From Undaria pinnatifida (lineage: Eukaryota; Sar; Phaeophyceae; Laminariales; Alariaceae): a stretch of DNA of 64,000 nucleotides. Shown in pieces: positions 33,684 to 46,880 of the stretch. Numbering within the stretch: position 1 is the stretch's first letter; each line of letters starts with the position of its first letter. Where the stretch lies: contig JABAKD010000023.1 in assembly GCA_012845835.1 (NCBI GenBank), positions 2,614,197-2,678,196 on the forward strand, given 5' to 3'. The notes below the pieces were generated by a model. The model saw only the letters and a list, made by a program, of their open reading frames with translations. It was not told the DNA's origin and searched no databases. Made by a program: the position numbers and the translations under genes.

Positions 33684-33961
33684 TCAGAGGAGTTGGTTTT
33701 TGTCTCGGCCTAAATTTGCGATTCGCGGAACTGGAATTCTCGGACGAATAGCTTCGGTCAAGCGGGGACTTCGGGTGGCGGCTCCAACTCCCCGCGCCCT
33801 CCCGTGTCCGTTCCGCACATCGACGTAAACGCGGACGGATTCCGAGCGAGACAAGCGAGAAGCTGTAAAAATACCGCATGTCGAGGAGGAATTTCGGAGA
33901 TTTTTGTTGTATCTTAATGTCTGCATCACCTCAATGATTTACAAAATTGGCATCATTTTCA
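33684..33961 (+). repeat. Interspersed repeat R4, uninterrupted copy
   Basis: Empty-site counterpart of the gypsy insertion: CATCACCTCAATGATTTACA occupies the position where the 19.9-kb copy is interrupted. Confidence 0.85.
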
Positions 33962-34059
33962 ACAGGCACTTGACAATGTTTTAAATTTCGGGGTGTCATA
34001 CTCTCGAGCGTTTGTTTGTTTGTTTTTATACTAGTTCGTTTGGTTTCTTGCTCGGCCTT

Positions 34060-34574
34060 TAATGTTTTTGTAAACTGTCGTTTTGCCTTTTTTTTTCTTG
34101 ACCTTTCAGCTGCTTCCTGCAGATTTGATTTTTCTGCCAACACGATTTTGAACGTAACGCGATATTTTTCCCTTTTTGTCCATTACAAGTAATAGAAACT
34201 TGAACGTCCTACCAATTTAAGCTAGTTGGCCGCCTGTGCATTACTTGCGGAACGGTCCAGCTTTAGCTTTTCTTTGATTCCCACTATTTGTTTTGTACTT
34301 CCCACCATTCATGCCATTTGTTTTGCACTTGACATAGGTTAATCAGCTGAGTTCTGGTCTTGGCGCGTGATGAGCTCCACCCCGCCCAGCGCCTCATCGC
34401 AACGCCATAGCTCACAACAACGACGCGCCGTTGTTTGCACTGCGATGCCCTGCAGCTCACATCAACAGCGCACCGCAGCGCGGCGCTAGCTCAGCAGATG
34501 GAAGCGCTGTGCTGCTGTGCTTTGCCGTGCTCTGCCGTCCCGGTCGCTCGTTATTCATGATATCTAAAACTCCG
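34060..34574 (+). repeat. Interspersed repeat R5, copy 1
   Basis: Shares TTTCAGCTGCTTCCTGCAGA, TTCTGCCAACACGATTTTGA, ATTACTTGCGGAACGGTCCA and a GCAGCGC-rich tail with 46,460-46,880 and the reverse complement of 51,130-51,610. Confidence 0.75.
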
Positions 34575-34860
34575 CGTACACTGATATAAAGATATTTATC
34601 GCTTTATTACATATCCCGATGTTTGTGTGGGCACTTTGTGCTCTCGAAAAATGAATGTAGTGTTTTTTCCACACTGGAGTCATCAAGGGCCCAAGACTCG
34701 AGACGAGACAAAGCAAGGTTCTTTGCTCCGTCCCGTCCGAGACCCAGAACAGCGTAGGGCACCAGCTGCCAGGGGTATGAGACGAGGAATGCACGGCATG
34801 GGCCAGCTAACGTTGCCTGCAACAACTGCCCGCCACAGCAGTAGCGTAAACGAGCGGACG
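34575..34860 (+). repeat. Interspersed repeat R6, copy 2
   Basis: Homologous to 29,730-30,010; lies directly after R5 as a composite. Confidence 0.75.
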
Positions 34861-34889
34861 GACGTTGAGCGACACAAGGGAGAAGTGTC

Positions 34890-35310
34890 CGAGGACCAAC
34901 GCCCGAATGGGTAGGGTGGACCGTAACTGGACCAAGTCCGGCGGAAGGCCATCTCCCATGGCCAGGGGTTTTGTTAGTGGGTGAGCTTGCGCAAGTCCCA
35001 CACTACCCGGAAAGATGGCATTCCGGGTGGCTATCTCCACCGAAACTGACCCTCAGGGGACTGGCCGGGTCGACATACACACGCATCCGTATACAACAGC
35101 AGCTTGCGCTGCCGGGGTTGTAACGAGAGGGACAGCCTACGCTATACCTACAATGGGACCCGAAGGGTGCGCCAGCTAGCGTTGGGCTGCGAAAGCAACT
35201 GAGGTAAATCGACACACGACGCGTATGAAAAAACGTGCAAGTGTGGTGAGCTAAAGCTTTATTTTGCCCCATCCGCCGGAGGATTGAAAAAAGCAAAAAA
35301 AAATCGCATT
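34890..35310 (+). mobile_element. Retroposon R3, copy 2 (full 5' end)
   Basis: Starts at the same GAGGACCAACGCCCGAATGG as the 2.3-kb copy and ends GCCGGAGGATTG plus an A-rich tail. The shared 5' end in two copies suggests this is the true start. No clear target duplication remains. Confidence 0.75.
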
Positions 35311-35529
35311 GTTTTGTATTTTGGGGGGTATACGCCCGACCTAGGCACTAGGATCTTGTCATATGTAGAGCTTTGACCGAATGAATAAACGGATGACGAC
35401 GTGTTGATTATGTTTTTATATGGATGGACAACATTTTTAAAATGGCATCATTTCCAAATTGGAATCTAAATATTTTTCCCGGCGTCGCTTTCTTTGATGG
35501 CCGCCTCGAAATGCTTGGCCTTTAGTACA

Positions 35530-36790
35530 CGTCTACTTCGTTCCCCCTTGCCGCCTCGGCAAGGCATGCTGCGAAGCATGCCCTAGAAGGCTTGTAGCGA
35601 GAGTGGGGGGGTCTTTCTGGCGGGTGTAAGGCCGGACTCACCCTCAAGGAGTGATACCTTCTTGCTGCTGCGTGCGGCCGCGAGGCTTAGGCGTGGCGGT
35701 AGAGTTGGGTCGCACGTGGTGCGTTAGGCATGGGCACCTACGATTCGCGCGTCTTTTTAGGCAGCAGCGGCGGAGCAGCAATGCTTAATCGGGATGCTCG
35801 TGCGCGGAGGCAGGCGCCACCACGAGCCACGCCACGGCGCAGTCTCGGTTTGCGTGGAGGGAACTGCGCCGGCAGGAGGCTGGATTCGACGACGAAGGAG
35901 GAGGGCGACTGGCCGTCGACGGGCGGGGAAGAGACGGATTGAACTCTCCCTGAACGAGAATTTTGTTTTTCAGATCAGCACCGCAAAGTGCGTGGAGCAT
36001 TTTGTTTTTTTTGGACGGGGGACAAGAGGAACCGACTGGAATTGAGTGTGAACGAGAGCAAGTGCGATGGAGCTGGCCGAGTGAGCTAAGGCGATGAGGC
36101 GGCCACGGGCAACCACAGCACGAGGACGGCACACGGAGACCCACGACCGGCACGCACGTCATCATCATGAGAGCAGCGATCGTCTTTCTTTCAAGGGTTA
36201 TTTTTACGAGGCAGTAGTACAACATGTTACTTACGTCTCTGATTTTTGTAGAGTTTGTAGAAGAGATGTATACCCTTCACGGGGAACGACCCGCCGCAAT
36301 TTTCAATTTTCAGGCACGGGCGTCGTAGCTGCGCTGCAACCTGTCAAATAACTCGGGAAGGAGGGGCGATCATTGATATCTGTACGGTGGTTTTTGGTTC
36401 CATTGCTCTTGTTTCACTGCATGCCCGCGGGTCGTCACTCTGACAGCACTCCAGACAGCAGGCGCGTTCGTCTATACTCACGATTACCGTGCGGTTCGTA
36501 CGGTGCAGGCAGCCCAACCGCTGTAGTTTAAAGCCGCGAGTTGGTTAGTTGTGGGGACGGGGGAATTCTATGCTGTAGTTGAGTGGATACCCGCGGCCAT
36601 GTGAGTTCAGTTGGCACATTTGACCTTTTCACTTGTGCGCCTTTTTCCGTATCGTGCGTTTTTTGGCGGGAAAGCGTAGTATTTCCCTGACGAATTTTGA
36701 TTTCACTGTGGTTTTTCGGATCTTCCTAGGGCTCCAGCACCTTTGTGTGACCACGGACTCTAGATGTTTGACAAGAGTTAATGTGAGAAA
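35530..36790 (+). repeat. Large dispersed repeat A plus R7, copy 1 (inverted pair with 48.4-49.6 kb)
   Basis: Collinear with the reverse complement of 48,360-49,575 over about 1.2 kb (CTTACACCCGCCAGAAAGAC, ACCTACGATTCGCGCG, TCCCTGAACGAGAA, GTGACCACGGACTCTAGATG). Two overlapping frames stay open in both copies, but most differences change the residue, so neither looks like a maintained protein. Confidence 0.8.
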
Positions 36791-36829
36791 ACAACAACAT
36801 ATGTAGCCACTGCTCCTCTGTGTCGTTGC

Positions 36830-36930
36830 CTTTCGGCTTAGTGAGTTTAGTGCTACGTAACCAACAAAGGATGTGTGGTGAGTACGATTCCCACTGGGAT
36901 CATATCTGATATTATAAAGGAGCACGCGCC
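36830..36930 (+). repeat. tRNA-like fragment, possible SINE family S4
   Basis: GGCTTAGTGAGT and, 40 bp on, GAGTACGATTCCCACTGGGA resemble pol III A and B boxes. A related arrangement (GACTTCGATTCTCGC) is at 37,320-37,345, and GACATTATGAATG follows in both. Confidence 0.4.
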
Positions 36931-37135
36931 CCGCAGACATTATGAATGTTTCGGAAAGCTGTTGGTGTTTTCCTGAGTACGACCAACTGCAAGTACTGGG
37001 AGAGGGGAAAGCTCCGGAGATCCCCCATACGAAGTCAGTGAAAAAAAAGTACCAGGTATCAAAATAGAAAACGTATTTATTTGGAATTTTAGCCAAAACC
37101 CAGTGAATTTGAGTCACGTCACAGCAGTGGGTAGT

Positions 37136-37294
37136 TTTTTTTTTGTTTTTTTTATCCTCCGGCGGATGGGGAAAAATATAGCTTTAGCTCACCACACTTC
37201 CACGTATTTTCATACGCGTGGTGTGTCGATTTAACTCAGTTGCTTTCGCAGCCCAACGCTAGCTGGCGCACCCTTCGAGTCCTATTGTAGGTAT
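37136..37294 (-). mobile_element. Retroposon R3, copy 3 (5'-truncated, 13-bp TSD)
   Basis: T-run at the left end and truncation after CTATTGTAGGTAT. Exact 13-bp duplication AGCAGTGGGTAGT at 37,123-37,135 and 37,295-37,307. Confidence 0.9.
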
Positions 37295-37426
37295 AGCAGT
37301 GGGTAGTGCTATGTGTCGTGACTTCGATTCTCGCTGCATTCATATTTGTGTGTTTCGAACGTGCGCGCTGGCGACATTATGAATGGTTATTTCGGTAGTT
37401 TAGCATGTTATGTGCAAGTAGGACTA

Positions 37427-37468
37427 CCCACTGAACTACTGAGACAAGGTATTGAGTAGCTCAGTGGG
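37427..37468. repeat. Small hairpin with A-box-like stem
   Basis: CCCACTGAACTACT and AGTAGCTCAGTGGG pair over 14 bp with one mismatch around a 14-nt loop. TAGCTCAGTGGG also fits a tRNA A box, but no cloverleaf follows. Confidence 0.45.
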
Positions 37469-37689
37469 CAGGGCTGTAGGATTTCTCGGTCAAGTCATTT
37501 TTTTCAAAAGGCGCTGTTCAACGCCTTCCTTATCCGTCCCCTATACCTGATCGTGAACTCGCACTACGCACGGGAGGTAGGAAACACATCCAAGATTGGC
37601 GGGGACGGTTTTGGATTTTGGATTCACTGGGCAGTTCTTTTTCTGACAACGGGTCAACGCGTAGCGGTATAGTCGATGACACAGTAGCA

Positions 37690-37745
37690 GCAAATCTGTA
37701 GTAGCAGTAGTAGTAGTAGTAGTAGAAGTAATAGTTCTAGTAATA
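37690..37745. repeat. (AGT)n microsatellite
   Basis: AGTAGTAGTAGTAGTAG with small interruptions. 37,746-38,050 contains nothing recognised. Confidence 0.7.
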
Positions 37746-38052
37746 GGTAACGTTTTGACACCATGTATGTACGCGAGCAATCGATGACACAGCACTAAAT
37801 AACCTGTAATAATGGTCGACGGCATAGACCTTGTGCCTGTCGTACCCAGTACTAGGGCATGACATTGCGTTGTCGAATGCATTACGATGCATATTCTCTG
37901 TGTCGTAGCTTGTGACCACAGAGCTGATCTTTCTAGGGTGAAGAATCAGTACGGACACTGGGTGTGCTGGATGTCGACGAGTAGAAGAACGGTTTAATGT
38001 GAAGAACACACACACAGTACGCTGTTTACAAATTCCGAGCTTCAAGAGCAGC

Positions 38053-38054
38053 GG

Positions 38055-38098
<44 letters not shown>

Positions 38099-38145
38099 CT
38101 CACATTAACTCGCATATTCAAGTCCGTGGTCACAGGACAGGCTCT
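38053..38145 (+). repeat. (TTG)n joined to R7 fragment
   Basis: About 15 TTG units run into TCTCACATTAACTCGCATA and AAGTCCGTGGTCACAG, the same junction as at 48.34 and 51.65 kb. Confidence 0.75.
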
Positions 38146-38227
38146 ATCAGTGAATGATAATATTGACCGACACCACAGGCAACGAACGCCTCTCTGGGTA
38201 ATGCAGCGTCCACAATCGTAATATCAT

Positions 38228-38328
38228 ACAATAACTCGTAATGCGCGCGATCGGAGTATCACACACAGCTTGCAAAGATGAGTTTCGACGAAATCTTCGA
38301 CCTCACAGCTGGAGTGTATTTTCATTTT
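38228..38328 (-). repeat. Module M1, short copy 10
   Basis: First ~100 bp of M1 inverted, outside the main modular region. Confidence 0.75.
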
Positions 38329-38391
38329 TATAATATGGAGGAATGTGATCTCTATGCCAATATTCTGTTTTGTTTTCATCAATTGTCAACT

Positions 38392-38750
38392 GGCCGCCCT
38401 GGTGGCCTAGTGGTTTTACCCTAGAATACTACTAGCGTTTTTTGTCCTTGAGTTTGATACCCATTACGATCAGATTTGACCTTGTTTGCAAAAATGCCCA
38501 CAAAATACATGAGATCAACTGCTCAGAACGCCTGGAAGCGTGGGTAGGTACCATTCGACGCAAGTCGACGAGGGAAGGAAATGCTGAATTCGTCTCGCGA
38601 AAAAAATGAAGGCACGTGCCGAAGTGGGTAGGGAGAAGGAGGGCCCGCTTTGTGACCCTGGACCTGAGTTACTACTGTGAGGGAGCGCGAGAATGAGGAT
38701 AAAAAATGGGATTAAGAAAAAATATGTTGCGAAGGAATTTTATTACTACC
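38392..38750 (+). mobile_element. tRNA-headed SINE family S2, copy 2
   Basis: TGGCCTAGTGG (38,403-38,413) is an excellent A box; GAGTTTGATACCC (about 38,450) a diverged B box. Body as in copies 1 and 3. Ends in an A-rich stretch near 38,740. Confidence 0.65.
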
Positions 38751-39360
38751 AGTAAATAATATGCCAGTCTCTAGGAAATACGGACGATATTGTCAGCAGT
38801 CGTCATGGTAGAGGCACGCTCCGGTTATTACGTATTGGGGGGACGGGTCCGATTTCGACAACGTGAAAGCACCCACGAAGCAAAGACAGAGAACACGCAT
38901 ATCCCGCCTTTCCCGAGTATAAACAGAGAAGAAGCGCTACGCCGACCTCCCGTACAAGCAAAGCCAACCCCGCACCTATCTTGGACAATACCGCCGCGAC
39001 GAGAGAATGCTCTCCTCTTCTTCGTGTTCCTCCTCGCCCGTGACCACGATGACCCATAAATGCGACAGCCTCTAAGTAACAAACAAAGCTCTCCTCTTTC
39101 ACAACCTCGCTGGCTGACATGGCCCCATGTCGACGACTGATATAAACCGATTTTGCCTCCTGTCGACTTTGAACTTCGATTGCGAAGGGGACAACAGTGC
39201 AGTTTCTTCATTGATGCCAAGTCCTCTTTCGTTGCGCCTAGAGGCGACGTAGGTTCTCAATACTATTTTCGGTATTTTTGTTTGATATACGCCAACTTTC
39301 ACTTGATGGCGAATTTAACAACTTTTTCGCCTATCCTTGACTTCTTCCATTTGAATGGAA
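38751..39360 (+). repeat. Dispersed repeat B, copy 1
   Basis: Collinear with the reverse complement of 50,080-50,690; together with the neighbouring S2 SINE the duplicated block is about 970 bp. Frames are not conserved between copies. Confidence 0.75.
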
Positions 39361-39465
39361 ATCGGAACGACTTACATACAATAAACAAGACATTCCCGGG
39401 TAGGTCGATTCCTCTGTAGTCGTCTGAAAGCGTGAGCCGAACGTGGCGACCAGTTATCGCTGCAA

Positions 39466-39581
39466 TTTTTTTTTTTTTCCGCCGGTAAGAGAAAAATAAA
39501 GCTTTAGCACACCAAACTTGCACATATTTTCATATGCATCGTTTGTCGATTCAACTCCGTTGCTTTCGCAGCCAAACGCTA
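39466..39581 (-). mobile_element. Retroposon R3, copy 4 (5'-truncated)
   Basis: T-run 39,466-39,478, TCCGCCGG-type end, truncated at AACGCTA. Duplicated GCTGCAA at 39,459-39,465 and 39,582-39,588. Confidence 0.8.
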
Positions 39582-39702
39582 GCTGCAACACTCAACCTGA
39601 GTTGCCTCGTGGGGCCTGCGTTGAGTCCTTGATACGTTACATTTTTTACATTAATATATTTTTATGGACGACGTGCAACATGTTGTTATTATATTGTCTA
39701 GA

Positions 39703-40437
39703 ACGCTAACGTCGTGGCAATGGCGTTTATTTGGATCTTAAAAAATTTCTTCGTTATAAACTCCATTGCAAAATAGCTTCGTTTCCCAAGCTCCGCTCGG
39801 CCTCCGGCAGCCTCGCGCTGCCGCCACATACTATCCGCACAGCAGCACTACGACGTGCCGGCGAAAAAACGGCAGTCAGTGCCCCACCTCGGCGTGGGGG
39901 GAGCGAGGGAATCGCCTTCCCCGGGACGGCTCACTTGTCGGCCTCCGCTTTTTCTTCGTCGCTGCACGCTTTCATTTTTGCATTTTGTCGAACTCGGACA
40001 ATGCTGTGAATTGTCCTGGTGTTGTTGTTCTTGCTGTCGACGCAGGTGCGCGTGTTGTCTCGTGTTCATAGCTCAAGTGGCAAAACAACATGTCTAAAGT
40101 TAAACATAGTTGGAGCATGGTTGGATTTTGAAAAATGTAAAAGCCGGCAGCGACGAAGAAGTAGCGGATGGCGGAATACGAGCCGTCCTTGGGGATGGCA
40201 ATTTCTACGCTTCCCCCTCGACAAGATGGGGCACCAACAGCTGTTTTTTTGCCGGCACGTCGTAGTGCTGCTGTGCGAATGGAATGTGGCGGCACCACGT
40301 GGCTGCCGGAGGCTGCGTGGAGCTCGGGAGTCGGAGGCTGCGTGGAGCTCGGGAGTCGAGTATATTTTTCTTGGCGGGGGGTTATAACCACGATATTTTC
40401 AAAAATCCAAATAAACGCCACTACCACGAGTTAGCGT
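39703..40437. mobile_element. Foldback element with ~300-bp arms
   Basis: Left arm about 39,703-40,007 is the reverse complement of 40,109-40,437, with ACGCTAAC at both extremes and CAGCAGCACTACGACGTGCC in both arms. The loop is about 100 nt. The right arm has a 24-bp tandem duplication (GGCTGCGTGGAGCTCGGGAG). A further end fragment (CACTACCACGAGGTTAGCG) follows at 40,479. No transposase. A transcript would fold into a long imperfect hairpin. Frames of 70-150 codons inside are side effects of the GC-rich arms. Confidence 0.85.
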
Positions 40438-40506
40438 ATCAGAATGGACATATATTTCCAAAGATCTATGAAAACGACACTACCACGAGGTTAGCGTATT
40501 ACAAAA

Positions 40507-40810
40507 GCCGGTCGCCCCGGTGGCGTATCAGGTTATCCCCGAGCCTCGTATAGGTCAGTTTCGTGAGTTCGAGCCCCGCCGAGTGCATACTCGTATAAAT
40601 TGTTGGGACTTTTTCTAGTGCACAAATTGACTTGCGGAAAGCGCGAAAGCGTGAGTTAGCAACACTCTATGAAAAATCGACCAGCAGTGGAATTGCAGAA
40701 CCCTATGCGCGATAAAATTGAAGGCAAGAACCGGGGGGGAGAAGGCACCACACCTGTGACCACAGCTTGTCCAGAAGCTAGAAAGTAGGAGTGTGCAAAA
40801 AAAAAAAAAA
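40507..40810 (+). mobile_element. tRNA-headed SINE family S1, copy 2
   Basis: A box TGGCGTATCAGG (40,521-40,532), B box GTTCGAGCC (40,567-40,575), 3' A-run 40,797-40,810. The spacing fits a tRNA-derived head. Confidence 0.85.
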
Positions 40811-40829
40811 TCAAAAAAAGGATATCTCG

Positions 40830-42540
<1,711 letters not shown>

Positions 42541-42554
42541 ATTACTAAAATTAA

Positions 42555-43330
42555 AATACACTCCAGCTGTGAGATCGAAGATTTCGTCGAAACTCATATT
42601 ATTAGCAAACTGTGTGTGATACCCCGATCGCGCGTATTGCGGGTTGTGTGTTCTCATTAAGGATATTGGTCGGCGACTCTCCTTGCGACTACAATGATGT
42701 AGCTATCAAGGTCAACAAGGTGATGTTAGGCAGTCTTCACGCGGAAACTATAAAACTCGTTTCATAGGGGAACAAAAATACTTCGAGAAATACACATTTA
42801 CAAGCAGTGTGTGTAGTGGCTTCAAATATAACTATTTTCTCTTCACCCAAACATTTCCAACATTATTATCATCAGTGCACCCAGTCAGTGTCTGTGCCGA
42901 TTCTTCATCCTAGAGAGATAAAAATATGTTGGCCACAAACTGATGTGAAATAGAGCAAACAAGACAGCCGCAATTCGTCAAGCAAGGTAAAGCAAAGTGA
43001 ACCGTCAGCCTACCTAATGGGATAACACAACAAAACGAGCCAGACAATAAAAAAAGGCAGTGATAAGATCGAAAATGTCCCCCAAACACATATCTGCACG
43101 CTGAATGTGTGATGCTCCGATCGCTCGCGCGTATTACTGGGGGTATCCTCATGAAAGATTGGATGGGTGACTCACCTTGGAACTACAGCAGTGTAGCTTG
43201 TACAAGGGTCAACAGGGGATGCTGAACAATCTGTGGGCGTAAACCATATACCACCCGTTTCACTAGGATGGCAAAATCTGACCGCTGTAGAACGCACCTG
43301 ATTATTAATTTGTCCTGTCGGTGGTAGTCG
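42555..43330 (+). repeat. Module M1, copies 11 and 12 (second strongly diverged)
   Basis: Copy 11 at 42,555-42,775; copy 12 at about 43,085-43,330 keeps CGCGCGTATTAC, GTGTAGCTTGTACAAGGGTC and GGCAAAATCTGACCGCTGTA. 42,776-43,084 is unassigned. Confidence 0.65.
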
Positions 43331-44455
43331 CATGACCGATGACGGGAGGGGTTCGGTAACGAAAGGATAAGTCGCATAAATTTTTCGAAAGAGCTTACTG
43401 CACGCGTATCGATAGTAGGTGATGGTGGGGGCAGGGGGGAAGGGGAACGACGGGGTCTTACTGAAACTTGAAGACCATTTCAATAATTTGGAGCTTCTGC
43501 AGATTGTGGCTCGAAAGGTAAAGATACTATTTCAGCTGTCGCGGAAGGGTTTATCACTGCGACGGTTTTCAATTTTTCGTGGCTCTGAAGCGGTGGATTA
43601 ACTGGGACGGGGTGGGCGGGCGGTTAGCGGGGAGGATAAAGGAAGAGTATCACATGTCACCACTACATATACAACTCTGCCATAGTAGTAAACACTACTA
43701 TTAATAGCCAGGTGATATTACGTAATGATCATCCTAGCCATTCATGTCGTGGCTCCAATTGACGCCCCCCCCCCCCCGCCGCGCCACGCGCCTTCCCCCC
43801 GTTTTTTTTTCTCCGTTCACTATTGCTCAAGCGACCCACATAAAATCAAAATAGTCCCGAAAAAAAAATAATTCTACGCAATTGATTTCACGTCATTTTC
43901 TTCCTAGCCATCCATGACGTAGTTTCAATTCACCCCCCTGCCCACGGTGCCCCCCCCTAACGCCCCCTAGTCCCCCACCAACCGAACGATTGCCTAGACC
44001 TAGCACCACGCGTACCGCAAGCCCCTACATACATGGGACCTAAACCTTTTAATCACCCCCTACCCGCCACCCTCTCGTCCCCAACACACACGCCTCAACC
44101 CGCCATCCTCCACCCCCCCCCCCCCCCCCCCCCCGCATTTATTTTCTTCCGCCCGCTTCTTCTATCTCAAACGCCCCACCTCACATAGAAATCACCTCAT
44201 TATCTTTCGCGAGCCACCCATGTCGATGCTCCAATCCATGCCCTCACCCTCAACGTAACCCCCATCGCCCCCTCCTTCTCCACCTCCCGCGTCATCTGGA
44301 CCAAGCAGCACGCGTATGGCAAACCCCTACATCTATGCGACCAAAAATCTGTTCGAAACCCTGTCCCTAACCCCCCCATCCCCCGCCACCATCCCCCTTG
44401 AACACTCCGCGCTCTCCTAACAGGTTGTACGACTTGCAGGATGTACATGATAAAC
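43331..44455. repeat. G/C-tract modules of the modular family, mostly inverted
   Basis: M4/M5-type phrases inverted (ATTGCCTAGACCTAGCACCA; CCATCCATGACGTAG) with a C-run of 22 (44,113-44,134). Confidence 0.65.
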
Positions 44456-44735
44456 TGCCCTCCCCTCACCGCTTATTCGACTTACAGAAGTCACTTGATA
44501 ATGGGATGCATTTCCTTCCACAGGCGTCAGATTTTGTCCCCCTCATGAACGTGTTTCATAGTTTCCGCGCACAGACTGAACAACATCACCCTCTTGGCCC
44601 TGATAGCTACACTGTACTTACAAGGGGAGTCGCGGACCTGTATCCTTAATAAGGACACACTACCCGTAATACGCGCTATCGGAGTATCATACACAGCTTG
44701 CAAAAGTGTGTGTCGACAGAAGCTTCGATCTCACG
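44456..44735 (-). repeat. Module M1, copy 13
   Basis: Inverted M1, moderately diverged. Confidence 0.7.
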
Positions 44736-45057
44736 GTTTAATGTGAAGAACACACACACACATCTCACAAGTGCAGTGAATTATTAAACAAAAAAAATAA
44801 ATGAAAAAGATGGATCATAACCGCTATGTTCATGAGGACAATTAACACAGTACCAACACTACCTCGAGCGAGGTACCTGCTATACAAGAACTGCTATTGA
44901 TAATACACCAATCTATACCATGTTTTTGCTTGACCAAGACCCAGAGTCATTTTTTTTTTTTTTTCCTAGTAACCATTTTTCCTCAACTCCTCGGAACTGA
45001 GGAAAAATGGGTTATTGGGAAGGAACCAAAGTGCTAACTTGTAATACATTTATAGAG

Positions 45058-45390
45058 GTTTCACTTGATAAACGGATACATTTCCCTCCACAGCTGTCAG
45101 ATTTAGTCCCTCTCAGAAACGGGTTTTACAGTCTCTGCGCACAGACTGACTAACATCACCCTATTGACCCTGATAGCTACGCTGCTGTAGTTGTAAGGGG
45201 AGTCGCCGACCTATATCCTTAATGAGGACACACAACTCGTAACACGCGCGATCAGAGTATCACACACAGCTTGCAAAGATGAGTTTCGACGAAATCTTCA
45301 ATCTTACAGCTGAAGTGTATTTTATTTTATTTAAAAAATATATTTCGACGAAATCTTCGATCTCACAGCTGGAGTGTATTTTCATTTTTT
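45058..45390 (-). repeat. Module M1, copy 14 with short tandem head
   Basis: Inverted M1 (45,058-45,330) followed by a second copy of its first ~45 bp (45,345-45,390). Confidence 0.75.
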
Positions 45391-45488
45391 ATATTATTAG
45401 AGAAAATTCAGTTTCAGCAGTGCACTGACCATATGGCAATCAAGCGTCACATCACCTACGATATAGTATCATACAAACGAAAATCGAC

Positions 45489-45824
45489 TTGAGCTTATCA
45501 GGTATGAACGATTCTACTCAACTGTACGTGGCACCTGATATGCACACAAAAACAAGGCATCAATCAACTCTAGAAAGAAATATGGAACACAAGAATCAAG
45601 GGAGACAAATATGCGCCTTTTGTGAGATGACGCTTGTGTTGGCGCGGAAGGGGCAATCCTCTCCCTCCCTTCCTTTGTCCACCTCGCTTCCTCCCCTGAC
45701 CTTCCCCATATCCTTTTCTGTGCACATCCACTGCTGCTTCACGCTCACGCCCGTTGGTTTCGCTGGCTGTGCTTCCATTGCCATCCCTCCTTTCCCTATC
45801 ATCGTCGCGCAGAATTTCTCGTAA
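45489..45824 (+). other. Unrecognised ORF
   Basis: 111-codon frame (MSLSGMNDSTQLYV start), with hydrophobic and proline-rich C-terminal half. No family, no duplicate in the window. 45,825-46,450 is unassigned. Confidence 0.2.
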
Positions 45825-46459
45825 CTGCAGATAAAAAATCAGCGCCGAAATCGCTCGCTCAATGTAAGCACGTACAAGGTCTGTCTAGCAGGTGAAGGAC
45901 TGTGGTTCTTCTGCCCCACTATGACCATCTCTGACTGCTCCGTCTCATCCTGTATCTGGTTTTCTTAGGCTGCGTCTCGGTGACTGCTCTCTGTTGCTGC
46001 TGGCGTACGATCGGGTTCCGTCATTGTCGTGAAGGGTGACGGTCGATGACGAAGAAAAGTCGCTCCTAAAGCATCGCGGGAAAGAGTGTGTTGAGTCAAT
46101 CTCGGCCAAGCGCGTTCACCTCCCCGATTTCGGTTCCATTATAATGGCCATCGTACACTCTTTGATTGTTAAAACTTAGGTAAAGCCTTCCTCCCAGTAC
46201 GATCTCTGGCGACGCCACCACGCTAGGGTATTGGACTACCTTGTACACGGGGTTTCCTAGGTCGTTATATGGTCAATTATGTCATGCTGGCAGCCGTCGA
46301 TGGGCCTCCGGAGGCAGTCGTGAAACAGGTACAAGTATAAATATACTCACTAATTTCTTCCCGCTGAAAGTGCTCGGTTAACACCCCCGTGGCACTTCTG
46401 GGGGGCCCGCTTCGATAACTCATACCCGCGTAACTTTGCGAACGGCCTCGCTCATCTTT

Positions 46460-46880
46460 GGTGTCTTGCTCGGCCTTGATTCGTTTTTTTCTGCTGGTTT
46501 CATCAGTTTGTGTATTACAGTACCTTAAACCTGCTTCGTGCTAATTTGGTCCTTCAGCCAACACGATTTTGAACTTTTTCGCGATGTTTTCTCCATTTTT
46601 GTCCAGTAAGTTGAACTTACTATCATTTGCCGCCAATTGGCTGCCTCCGCATTACTTGCGGAACAGTCCAACACTACCTTATCTATAATTGCCACGTTTT
46701 TCTTGTACTTGACGAAGTTTCATCAGCTAAGATCTGGGCTTGACGCATCAGCCCCGCGCTGCCCAGTACCCCATCGCAGCGCAATAGCTCACAGCAACGC
46801 AGCGCCGTGCTGGGGCCTGCGATGCGCTGCGGCCCTAGCTTAGCAAAGCGCAGCACTGTGCTATGCCGTTTTTGCCATGC
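46460..46880 (+). repeat. Interspersed repeat R5, copy 2
   Basis: GCCAACACGATTTTGAACTT and GCATTACTTGCGGAACAGTC as in R5 copy 1, ending in a GCAGCGC-rich tail. Confidence 0.7.

Noticed and set aside
35730-36045. Overlapping frames shared between the 35.8-kb and 49.2-kb copies of repeat A (RRRRRRAT-RRRAGKRRIELS and DSRVF-type)
   Set aside because: Conserved only because the DNA is a duplicated repeat; in the DSRVF frame I counted about 14 replacement versus 4 silent differences, which argues against selection on a protein.
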